In this document: piece after piece, positions 54,180 through 62,550 of the stretch
Layout: the number at the start of each line of letters is the position of its first letter
Numbering within the stretch: the first letter of the stretch is position 1
Source of the DNA: Methylobacterium sp. J-030
GTDB taxonomy: Bacteria > Pseudomonadota > Alphaproteobacteria > Rhizobiales > Beijerinckiaceae
Assembly: GCF_022829545.1 (NCBI RefSeq)
Contig: NZ_JAKSYM010000376.1
Coordinates: forward strand, 1 to 64,000
Reading direction: 5' to 3'
DNA: 64,000 nt
The notes under the pieces: generated by a model
The model's input: only the letters and a program-made list of their open reading frames with translations
Databases searched by the model: none
What the model was told of the DNA's origin: nothing
Position numbers and translations under genes: made by a program

Positions 54180-54602
54180 GTGGAGATGGCGACCCAGGAT
54201 CGCCGCGTCCTCGACTGCGGTCTCCGCGCTGGTCCGAGCCGCAGGCTCGTCAGAGGCTAAGCGCATGAGGAGATTGAAGACGTCACGCATCGCCCTGAGG
54301 TTACCTTTGAGTGCGAGATCGCCCTGCACTCTCAGGAGTGCGACAAAGCGCGGGACGTGATACTCACGTCCGTGCTCGACGATCTTTACGGTCTCTCCGA
54401 GCCATTGGTCCGCGGCCATCCCGCTGAGCGTCGAGATGTTAAGGCTCCCTTTCGGCCTCCCCTTCGGATTGCCGCTTTGGCCTTTACGAAATTGGCTGTG
54501 TTTGGGCGGCCGCTTGTACCCGACGCGCTCCCCATGGTCCGTCGCTTGGGGGGAGGGGCTCGCCTGACCGAAGTCGGCTGGCGGCTGATCATCATAGGAC
54601 AT
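54180..54602 (-). CDS. DUF5681-domain phage protein, 3' end replaced by IS21
   Basis: Minus-strand MSYDDQPPADFGQASPSPQA, then SQFRKGQSGNPKGRPKGSLN, is the DUF5681 signature (KGQSGNPxGRPKG), seen in small-terminase-like proteins just upstream of terL in alphaproteobacterial prophages. About 141 native codons remain before the frame enters the IS21 right end at 54179. An ATG at 54617 (MQECIMSYDD) is also possible. On the same strand the truncated TerL lies beyond the IS21. Confidence 0.8.
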
Positions 54603-54619
54603 AATACACTCCTGCACAT

Positions 54620-54932
54620 TCGAGCCTTTCCCATCAGGAAAGGGAGGATTGTGCTGGAATGCCGCACCGCACGAAGCGATGACGAGTGGCCCACAGAGTC
54701 GGGCCCCTAATTCCCAGCTATAGTACAGTCCAAATCACAGGACTGCGTGACCATTACGGTTTTATACGTCGCATCTGGGATGTCAAGCGCGAAAACCCGC
54801 TGACATTTATTTCCGATCTCGGCGGCAAGACGATAACAATCGTTACCTGATCTGGAGTAATAGCCTCAGAATCAAGTTTGCGGCTTATCTTATTTCATGA
54901 TGACCTGCGGCCGCTGGCTGGCGGCCGCACGC
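54620..54932. other. Intergenic spacer between DUF5681 and ParB-methylase genes
   Basis: AT-richer than its neighbours, with no gene. It probably contains the promoter for the minus-strand DUF5681 gene and the end of the methylase transcript. Confidence 0.35.
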
Positions 54933-56450
54933 TTACGAGGTCGGCGAGCGCGAGCGCTCCCTCGCCCGCACAGGGGTCCGCCCGGTCATTCCCGATGGCC
55001 GCGCGGACGCCCGTTCCACCTTCGCGCTCTGCTGCTCCTCGCGGGAGCGCCGCTCCATCAGTTGCGCGAGGCTCAACCCGGTCTCGATATGCACCGCATC
55101 GCGGCCGGAGGCTGCCTCGAAGCGTCGGATCGCCACGTGGGCATAGCGCGGTTCGTACTCTATCGCCCGGACCCGACGCCCGATCCGCTCGCCGGCTAAG
55201 ATCGTGGTGCCCGAGCCCACGAAAGTGTCGAGCACGATGGCGTCACGTCCGCTGACGTCCTTGAGCGCATCGGCCACGAGCGTAAGAGGCTTGACCGTCG
55301 GATGGTCCGCGATATCGTCGAGGCGACCGGCCCGGAACCCGTTGGCACCAGCATATGTCCAGACGTTGGTACGATTTCGACCGAACCGTCCCATCTGTAC
55401 GTTGTCACGATGAGGCTCTTGCCCGACTCGGAATACCCCGATCATCTCGTGCTGGCTGCGATACAAGCCTCCTTGTCCAGCATTGGTCTTCACCCACGTG
55501 ACCAAGTTCAGAAATGCGCCGTAAACGCGCTCACCGGCCTCGATCAGGTCTCTAATATGTTTCCAGTCGATCGAGACGAAGTGCACCGCTCCGGGCTTCG
55601 AAACCCGAGCGGCGTTGCCGAGAGCCGCTTCCAGAAAAGCTACGAACTCCGCGCGGCTCATCTCGCCCGAGGCGAAGGCGAACTCGGCGTGACGGGCTTG
55701 ACCCCGCCCTCCGATCGAGCGGACCGGTAAGTTATAGGGTGGGTCTACGAAGGCAGCCTCTGCCTTCTCGCCCGCCATCAGGCGGTCGAGGAGGTCAGGA
55801 TCGCGGGCATCGCCGATGGCGAGGCGATGTGCCCCGAGGGCGAAGATGTCGCCGCGACGAAGCTGTGTTTCCGACGTCGCCAGGGCTGGATCAAGGGTGT
55901 CATCGACCTCGCCTCCGTCGTCCTCGAAGTCGATCACGAGCGCATCGAGCTCGGCGATCTCGAAGCCGGTGTCGTTGAGCGTCAGCCCAGCCTCCTCGAA
56001 GAGCAGTGTCAGCTCGGGGACTTGATCGGCCAGGGCTTTGCGGTCGAGACGGGCATCCAGACCGATGCGGTTGTCGCTCAGGAGGAAGGTGCGCTTCTGC
56101 GCCTCGGTCAGGTTGAAGACCTGAACCACCGGCATGCTCGCGCACCCGAGCGATTTGGCGGCAGCGAGGCGGGCATGCCCCGCGAGGATGACGTAGTGCT
56201 CGTCGATGATCGCCGGCGCCAGCTGCCCCGTGACCTCGATGCCACGACTCAGCTTGCTCACCTGCCGCGTCGAATGAACCTGCACGCGGTGCGGGTTCTC
56301 CGTGAGCATGCGGAGCGGCGCGAGCCCGTAGCGCCCTTCTAACCCTGGGCCAACAGCAACGCGCGGCGCCTCATCGAGCGCGATCGCGTTAGCCGGCGAG
56401 GGGGGAAGCCCTGTCTTGGATGGAATGGGGATGTTTTCTCTTCGAGTCAT
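54933..56450 (-). CDS. ParB-domain/DNA methyltransferase fusion (phage type)
   Basis: A 505-residue protein. Residues about 50-140 are a ParB N-terminal nuclease-like domain: RQVSKLSRGIEVTGQLAPAI, ILAGHARLAAAKSLGCASMP, VFNLTEAQKRTFLLSDNRIG. Residues about 195-460 are an amino-methyltransferase: AEAAFVDPPYNLPVRSIGGR is motif IV and IVLDTFVGSGTTILAGERIG is motif I near the C-terminus, the beta-class order. Such fusions are common prophage orphan methylases and modify adenine or cytosine amino groups. Start at ATG 56450, 12 bases inside a longer frame. It belongs with the terminase/DUF5681 genes. Confidence 0.88.
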   Translation of the reverse strand: MTRRENIPIPSKTGLPPSPANAIALDEAPRVAVGPGLEGRYGLAPLRMLTENPHRVQVHSTRQVSKLSRGIEVTGQLAPAIIDEHYVILAGHARLAAAKSLGCASMPVVQVFNLTEAQKRTFLLSDNRIGLDARLDRKALADQVPELTLLFEEAGLTLNDTGFEIAELDALVIDFEDDGGEVDDTLDPALATSETQLRRGDIFALGAHRLAIGDARDPDLLDRLMAGEKAEAAFVDPPYNLPVRSIGGRGQARHAEFAFASGEMSRAEFVAFLEAALGNAARVSKPGAVHFVSIDWKHIRDLIEAGERVYGAFLNLVTWVKTNAGQGGLYRSQHEMIGVFRVGQEPHRDNVQMGRFGRNRTNVWTYAGANGFRAGRLDDIADHPTVKPLTLVADALKDVSGRDAIVLDTFVGSGTTILAGERIGRRVRAIEYEPRYAHVAIRRFEAASGRDAVHIETGLSLAQLMERRSREEQQSAKVERASARPSGMTGRTPVRARERSRSPTS

Positions 56451-56462
56451 GATTGCCTCCAA

Positions 56463-57517
56463 AGCTCATGCAGCAATGGAGACCGGGGCTGACTGAAAGG
56501 AAAAACGGCAGCGCGCAGCCATCAGTCGGCGCTCGACCTGCGAGATCGAGCGTACCTGACCGATGCTGCTCAGGGCTCGATTGCCCCGTGCTGCTTCATA
56601 GTGCCTGCGGACTGCCGACCTTCCTAGGTCGACCGGCCTCGTGCGCCTCGCCCTACAAGGTAGTCCGGCGCGCAACACGTGCCTCTATGCCGGATCGCCG
56701 TCCGGACTGCAACTTAAAATGCCGCCGGCTCTGTAGATCAATTCCATCGCACGCCCCCTCGAGCGACGGCGCGAAATCGAAGCTCCGCTCCCATGCACAG
56801 GCAGCTGGATCCAGAGCGACACAACCCCATCCCTACTGAGCTCGCCGCACACCTGCCGCGCCACATCAGTCACGCTCCGATGCAACCGACTCGGTATTCG
56901 ATTTGACGAAGCGCCCTCAGCAGATTTCTTTGCAAAATAGGACTGGACTGCACGGCGGATTGGAGCGTTACTAGTCCCAACACGAAGCAACCTCGACGTA
57001 AATAGAGGCAAACTTTCGATAATATCTATCCTTCTATGAACGATTTATACGCGAGCAGCTGGTTCATAGTTAGTCGTACGCTCAATCAAATTCAGATCGG
57101 ATTGATATTCGATCAATACACTGCCGCAGCGCCTGATCGATGCCCGATACCCCCAATCTCCTGATCAACAGCAGGCTCCATCCTACGCGGCGGCTCCTAC
57201 TGCATCGATAGCAGGACAATAGAAGAGATCGGGACCGAGCTCCGAGACTGACCAACGAGCTTAGCTGTCGCCGAAGAGACTGCCCCCATTCTCATAGCCC
57301 CGCCGGCTCTGACAGCCGCATGCGGGGCCGGGGTGGTGGCGGGGCAGGTCCCGCCGCGAGGCCAGACGCTTGCCCATGTTTCACCTTCTCTCCACCCGCT
57401 GTCCCGAATCCAATGGTTTGCATTCGGATCGGTCCACCCGCACCCTAGCTCAGCAAAGCCAGACTGCCGAGCCGGCGGCCGCGATCGCCCACTTGAATAC
57501 GGGGGCTTGAGACGGCC
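56463..57517. other. Long stretch with no supported gene
   Basis: About 1.05 kb. A minus-strand frame at 56685-57011 (MPLFTSRLLRVGTSNAPIRR) is open for 108 codons but has no family or ribosome-binding evidence. The middle (56990-57130) is AT-rich and may be regulatory. Confidence 0.35.
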
Positions 57518-57964
57518 ATGTCGAAGCGTACCCTCTCCTGGGCCGCGGCTCTGCGCGACCTGAAGGCGGATCGGATCGTCAGATCGTCTGTCCGCGAAGA
57601 ACGCCTGCGCTCCAGCGCAGGTCTGCGCGGCACTCCACCGGTCCCCCTCAGCGTCTGGCGCGGCACCTCGGGACGCCGTTACGTCGTCGTGGTCCACCGA
57701 CTCGATCAGCCCGATCTCGTCGCGGATCACGCGGCGGTCGTCCTCGCGGTGCGCCGCGATGCCGAGGGGCAATCCAGCCTCGTCGCGATCCGCGCTTGCG
57801 AGCCCGGCGACCCCGGCTACCTCGGCTGGCTCGCCGCCTGCGCGCAACGGGGCGCCGCCGAGCTGCACGCCTATCGCCTCGCTGAGACGGCAGCGGACCG
57901 CAGGGCGATCGCTGCGGACTTGGTGCTTCCGATAGAGACGCCGAGCGCGGAGGCGCGGCGATGA
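57518..57964 (+). CDS. Hypothetical protein upstream of HNH nuclease
   Basis: A 148-residue protein with SGRRYVVVVHRLDQPDLVAD, VVLAVRRDAEGQSSLVAIRA and YLGWLAACAQRGAAELHAYR. It has an alpha/beta composition and is not recognised. Its stop overlaps the start of the HNH gene (ATGA), so the two are coupled. Codon use is typical of high-GC resident or phage genes. Confidence 0.6.
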   Translation: MSKRTLSWAAALRDLKADRIVRSSVREERLRSSAGLRGTPPVPLSVWRGTSGRRYVVVVHRLDQPDLVADHAAVVLAVRRDAEGQSSLVAIRACEPGDPGYLGWLAACAQRGAAELHAYRLAETAADRRAIAADLVLPIETPSAEARR

Positions 57965-58341
57965 TGCGCCGGGAGTTTACCAAGGCGGTCCAGCGCGCCG
58001 CCCTCGCACGCGCCGGCGGGCGCTGCGAGGGTGTGCTCGCGGACGGCAGCTGCTGCCCGTGCACCCTGCAGGTCGGACGCTTTCACTACGACCACATCAT
58101 CCCAGCCGCCCTGACCGAGGACGCGTCGCTCGACAACTGCCAAGTCCTCTGTCGTCCCTGCCATGCAGCCAAAACCGTGATCGATGTCGGCATCATCGCG
58201 CGTGTGCGTCGCCAACGCGACCGGCACGTCGGCATCACCGACCCGCACCGCCAGCCACTTCCGGGCAGCCGCGCCAGCCCGTTCAAGCGGCTGATCGGCG
58301 GCGGTCTCGTCCGGCGGGACACCGGTGAACGTCTGCGATGA
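57961..58341 (+). CDS. HNH endonuclease, phage type
   Basis: A 126-residue HNH nuclease. GGRCEGVLADGSCCPCTLQV holds zinc-binding Cys residues, then GRFHYDHIIPAALTEDASLD contains the catalytic His, and NCQVLCRPCHAAKTVIDVG completes the H-N-H motif with the last Cys pair. Such proteins often help terminases in tailed phages. It is coupled to the previous gene and about 1.5 kb beyond the ParB-methylase, consistent with the same prophage remnant. Confidence 0.85.
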   Translation: MMRREFTKAVQRAALARAGGRCEGVLADGSCCPCTLQVGRFHYDHIIPAALTEDASLDNCQVLCRPCHAAKTVIDVGIIARVRRQRDRHVGITDPHRQPLPGSRASPFKRLIGGGLVRRDTGERLR

Positions 58342-58591
58342 GGTCGAAGTTCGCCTTCATCCGCCGCACCCGCTGGCGCGGCATCTACACTGATATGAAG
58401 GCCGGAGTGGCGGCGATCATTGCAGACTTGAGCATGCCTATACCAGAGACAATAACATGACCGGACTAAGCACAGGAGCCGTCACCGATCTGTGACAGCG
58501 CAGCCACACCGGCAGCTGTGCAGCACTTCGATCCCCTCGACGAGCCTACATCGCTGGTTCATGGAACAAGAGTCCATGGTCGGATGACGCG

Positions 58592-60202
58592 ATGTACCCG
58601 CTCTGCCCCACAATCTTCGTAGGAGATGACATCACCGCACGGTGGGCCGTGCTCCGACCCGAACTGTTTCAAGAGCCAACTGGTCTTGCCCGCGGGATCG
58701 CAGGACAGGGTGTGCACGACATGAGGCTGCGGATCCGCTCCGACATCACCGCCTCCGGCGCCAAGGGCCTGCATCTCCTGGTCGGCTTCAACGAATTGGT
58801 CCGCGGCGACGCCTCGGTCGAAGCGATCGTACGAGAGATCGCCGCGATGCTCACCGAGGCACGCGACCGTTACGTGAGAGTCTTCGTCGGCGCGATCCCG
58901 CCGTCCCGGCCGCGCTGGCAGCCGGGGGCGGAATTTATCGCGACCACGGTCGACGCGTGGCTGCGCGATCACGCGCGCGATTTCGGCGCGCATTTCATCG
59001 ACTACTACGGTACGCTCTCAAGCGAGACAGGCGGCGTGCAGGAGGCCTTCGCTGCGGGCGACGGCGGTCTCAGCGCCGCCGGCTACGCCGCGATCGAACC
59101 GGTGATGCTATCCGCGCTCACCGCGCCAGGCCTGGAGCCGATCTACCCCCCGGACGAGACGCCAGATCAAGAGAGACGGCGCAAATTCCTGCTGCATTTC
59201 GGCCATCTCGACTCGAACACGCGTCTGCCGCGACCATTCACGCAGTTCGCCGGCAAGCCCGGGGCGACCCATTATGGCGTTCCCTTCGATGCTCTAGGCT
59301 TCCTCAATGCCACCGCCATCACGCACGAGAAGCCGCGCGGCGAGACACGGGTCTTCGTCGTCGGCGACAGCACGACGATCGACGGCGGGGCCCTCGCCAA
59401 GACTCTGCCGGCCCGCCTCGAACAGATCCTGCGGAACGACGGCCTACCAGATGCTAAAGTCTACAACTTCGGAGTGATGTCGTCCTGTGCGACACAGATG
59501 GTCCATCTGATTTGGTCACAACTCATCGACTACCGACCCGACGCGATTGTCGTGCTGAGCGGCTGCACCGACCAATTTCAGGCATGGACCTACGACCCGC
59601 GACCCGGCCACCCCTACAATGCCTACATCGTCGAACGACTCTACGACCATTTTTTTGACACGCACGTACCGGGAGCGCGCGAGGATGGTCTGAGCTACGA
59701 AGGGCTTGTCACGCTCATCTACGAGGAGCGCGAGCGCTTGCGTGCACAAACGGGTTGGCAGAGCCCGGCGTGGGAGGAGGCGGTCGTGCATTACTATCAA
59801 CGCGCACTGCACCGGCTCGCAAAGCTGTCGCACGATCACGCCATTCCGATCATCGCCGGTCTGCAGCCCGCCATCATTCGCAAGAACCACCTCGCTGAGA
59901 CCGAGCGAGGCATCGCATCAGCCGAGTTCCTGGCCTACTTCGATCGTCAGTACGGGCGCCTCGAGGCGTTCTACGCGCTGCTCGCCGAGCGAAGGCCATT
60001 CCGGCGCACCTTCACGGCGGTTGACCTCGGCAGCATCTTCCTCGACCGGGAAGCGGCGACCTTCAACGACATCGTTCACTATGACGACGCGGGGCGCCAA
60101 ATCGTTGCCGAGCGTATCGCGCGCGAGGTGTCGGCGGCGCTCGTGCGGGCGCGGCCCCCGAGTTTGCGCGACCGGGCCCTACGCCTCCTGCGGCGCGGAT
60201 AA
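58592..60202 (+). CDS. Tandem SGNH protein: inactive N-terminal plus active C-terminal domain
   Basis: A 536-residue protein with two SGNH units. Domain 1 (about 1-190) matches the hydrolase at 42244-42930 block for block, but its Ser block reads FVGDDITARW (Ser to Asp) and its His block GDGGLSAAGYAAIEPVMLSA (His to Ser). The Gly (RGIAGQGVH) and Asn (VGFNELVRG) blocks are kept, so this half is probably a binding or structural domain. Domain 2 (about 195-530) keeps VFVVGDSTTIDGGALAKTLP, YNFGVMSSCATQMVHL, SGCTDQFQAWTYDPR and NDIVHYDDAGRQIVAERIAR. It is homologous to the protein at 60291-61340. Acyl transfer on a glycan is the likeliest role (inference). Start at ATG 58592. Confidence 0.8.
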   Translation: MYPLCPTIFVGDDITARWAVLRPELFQEPTGLARGIAGQGVHDMRLRIRSDITASGAKGLHLLVGFNELVRGDASVEAIVREIAAMLTEARDRYVRVFVGAIPPSRPRWQPGAEFIATTVDAWLRDHARDFGAHFIDYYGTLSSETGGVQEAFAAGDGGLSAAGYAAIEPVMLSALTAPGLEPIYPPDETPDQERRRKFLLHFGHLDSNTRLPRPFTQFAGKPGATHYGVPFDALGFLNATAITHEKPRGETRVFVVGDSTTIDGGALAKTLPARLEQILRNDGLPDAKVYNFGVMSSCATQMVHLIWSQLIDYRPDAIVVLSGCTDQFQAWTYDPRPGHPYNAYIVERLYDHFFDTHVPGAREDGLSYEGLVTLIYEERERLRAQTGWQSPAWEEAVVHYYQRALHRLAKLSHDHAIPIIAGLQPAIIRKNHLAETERGIASAEFLAYFDRQYGRLEAFYALLAERRPFRRTFTAVDLGSIFLDREAATFNDIVHYDDAGRQIVAERIAREVSAALVRARPPSLRDRALRLLRRG

Positions 60203-60290
60203 GCCGGATCACCCACGCAAGCAGCTTTCGAGTGCCATCTCCGCTTGTTGATCGCCACGAACGACCAAAGTCGCCGCATCAGCCCATGCT

Positions 60291-61340
60291 CTATCGAAGC
60301 GCCGGATCTGCCCCCGATCCTGTCGCCCCCAGAGCCGCGGCGACCTCGGCCGCGAGCGCCTCCGCGACGCGCTCACGCCCTTCGAGCGTGTAGTGAACGA
60401 TATCGGTGAAGACCTCGCGCTCGTCCCCGGCGAACAGGCGGCTCATGTCACGCACGCCAAAGCCCGGTCGGATCAAAGGACCTTCGGAGAGTTCGCGCAA
60501 CACGCGCTCGAATCGATCGTATTGCCGCTCGAGGAACATCAGGAAATCGTCGGACGCCGCCTTCTGCTCGGAGCCGACCAGAGCCGTTTTCCGTATCACG
60601 GAGGGCTGGAAGATGAGCCGGATCGGCGCGTCGACGCCGCGTGATAGGCGGGCGAGCCGCTTGGCCGCCAGTTCGAATTGCCGCACGACCTCCCATTCCC
60701 ACGGCGCGCTTTGCCACTGCAGCAGCGCCCGCAAGTTGTGCAGCCGGTTGAAGATCTCCTCCTGCATGTCCTCGTAGGAAAACTCGACCGACTCAGCCAC
60801 CGACGGCTTCGGGTCGAACAGGTAATCCGCGATGCATTCGCTGACGAAGTGATTGAAGGGGATACCCGGACGCGGGTCGAAACTCCACGGCTGAAAGATA
60901 TCGGTCGCGCCACCGACTACCAGAATGACATCCGGCTGGAGGTCGGCGAGCCGCATCGTGATCAGGGCCGTCATCTGATTGAGGCAGGCCGAGATTGCCC
61001 CGAAGTTATAGACGCGCGCGCCCGCACCGTGCGTCTGTTTCAGCGCCCGCTCCAACAATCCGGGCACGGTATCGGCGATCGTGTGCCCCTCGACCATCGT
61101 GCTGTCGCCGACGACAAACACGCGCAAGGTCTCGGAGGCGGGACGCGCGTCCGCGTGAACTGCGTTGCGGTAGCCCAGCGCGTCGTAGCTCCATCCATTC
61201 TGCGCCACTTGTTTCCCGGGCTTGCCGGCGAACTGCGTGTACGGCGCGGGATAGCGAATGTCGGAGCTGAAATATTGAAACATATTCAGAAATTTTTTGC
61301 GGCGCGTGGCGCGCTCCTCGTCCGACTCTCGGTCCGCCAT
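60291..61340 (-). CDS. SGNH hydrolase-like protein
   Basis: A 349-residue homologue of domain 2 of the convergent neighbour. RRKKFLNMFQYFSSDIRYPA, PYTQFAGKPGKQ, VFVVGDSTMVEGHTIADTVP (Ser), VYNFGAISACLNQMTALITM, VVGGATDIFQPWSFDPRPG and FTDIVHYTLEGRERVAEALA (Asp/His) line up one to one with it, at clearly less than full identity. No signal peptide. The two genes point toward each other with 88 bases between stops. Start at ATG 61340; ATG 61361 also possible. Confidence 0.8.
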   Translation of the reverse strand: MADRESDEERATRRKKFLNMFQYFSSDIRYPAPYTQFAGKPGKQVAQNGWSYDALGYRNAVHADARPASETLRVFVVGDSTMVEGHTIADTVPGLLERALKQTHGAGARVYNFGAISACLNQMTALITMRLADLQPDVILVVGGATDIFQPWSFDPRPGIPFNHFVSECIADYLFDPKPSVAESVEFSYEDMQEEIFNRLHNLRALLQWQSAPWEWEVVRQFELAAKRLARLSRGVDAPIRLIFQPSVIRKTALVGSEQKAASDDFLMFLERQYDRFERVLRELSEGPLIRPGFGVRDMSRLFAGDEREVFTDIVHYTLEGRERVAEALAAEVAAALGATGSGADPALR

Positions 61341-62024
61341 GCTTATCGCTCCATCGGTCACTCGAGCGGCATGCCGGCGCCGGTCGACAAGGCTTTAACC
61401 GTTATGATCAGAGGATGGCTTTGAATAGAGCGCGGATCACCGCCCCGTCCGATCCGGCTGTGGGGAGGCATCACGAAGGACCACCACGTCTGATCGCCGG
61501 AATCCCGCGCCGTCGCAGATCGGGCGTCCGAAACACCTTCGTCGGCCTGATGCCTTTCCTATCGCCCTTTCGAAGCGCGTCGATCTAGCCGACGCTGTCG
61601 ATATGTCATCAAGGCGGCGCATCGACGATACCCATCGCGGCCGGGAGCCGGCGCTTCGCGGAGGATGAACGTACATCGACACGATCGTTCGCTTGGCTGG
61701 CGGTGTGTAGCAGGATGCCGGCCGCCGCCACTCGGGTTTGTGGTTAGGCGATACGCCGCTCGGATGTAGAGCGATCACATCGAGAGGGCCATCGCGGTTT
61801 CGCACGCGGCCGAGCACCTGAGCGAGCCCCTCCCGGGAATCACGGGCGCATATCGGATCGATGAATCTGGCGCACGCGCAGGCGACGAGCTCCTGGCGAT
61901 GGTGCCAGGTCCATGCTTTTTTCCCGGCTGCAGGGAAACGTCCGTCGCGCGTCTGATAACGCGGTTTGTGCATGTCGATCGCTTGGACTCGCTCGCCTCG
62001 CGGGAGCGGTCCTTCAACCGCACC
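61341..62024. other. Mostly unassigned region
   Basis: A minus-strand frame (61437-61973, MHKPRYQTRDGRFPAAGKKA...) is open for 178 codons but has a composition unlike its neighbours and no family. It could encode a small basic protein in its first 100 codons; I do not call it. Confidence 0.3.
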
Positions 62025-62417
62025 TCAGCGGGATGCTCCCCCTGCGGCGGGAGCGGTCCCGGAAGAGAGGTTGCTGGTGCCGCCGGGGACCCCCGCGGTC
62101 CCGAGCTGATAGCCCCTTGTGTCGGCATCGAAGTTGCCGCCCTGGTCCACCAAGCCGGTTTTGGGATCGATCTTGATCCTCGCTTCAGTCGGCTCTGATG
62201 GCGCGACAGGCGTAATCTCTTGGTGGCCGCCAGCCAGCGGGACCGTAACCGGAAGTTCCCGCACTTCGTCAGAGCAAAGCCCCTGACAGATCGGCTCCAC
62301 CAGATCTGTCGGCAGGCAGATGGCTTTGTACTGCCCCCTGATGCAACCACATCTGCACGCAGCCGAAGCGCTGGAGGTCAACCCCAGCAGGACGAGCGCG
62401 ACCAAGCCAATCCGCAC
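62025..62417 (-). CDS. Small secreted or periplasmic protein with Cys-rich N-terminus
   Basis: A 130-residue protein with a clear signal peptide (VRIGLVALVLLGLTSSASA, cleaved before ACRCGCIRG). The mature part has a cluster of cysteines (CRCGC, AICLPTDLVEPICQGLC) and a flexible Pro/Gly-rich tail ending in TAPAAGGASR. I chose GTG 62417 because AAGGGAG lies 8 bases upstream; a longer start adds an Arg-rich stretch that would spoil the signal. No family recognised. It lies between an SGNH gene and the FkbM-discoidin gene. Confidence 0.65.
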   Translation of the reverse strand: MRIGLVALVLLGLTSSASAACRCGCIRGQYKAICLPTDLVEPICQGLCSDEVRELPVTVPLAGGHQEITPVAPSEPTEARIKIDPKTGLVDQGGNFDADTRGYQLGTAGVPGGTSNLSSGTAPAAGGASR

Positions 62418-62550
62418 GATGGTATCTCCCTTCGCGGCGGCTCGGGCACGGCCGCCTCTCGTTACGTGTACTACGCTGGGCACAGGTGGATCGAAACAGG
62501 TCTCGCCGCCGCTCGTGCCAGGCCCGATTGCGTTGCAACCGAGCCTGGCA

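Noticed and set aside
61437..61973. Minus-strand 178-codon frame
   Set aside because: Irregular composition and two overlapping alternative frames; no motif or ribosome-binding site to decide for it.
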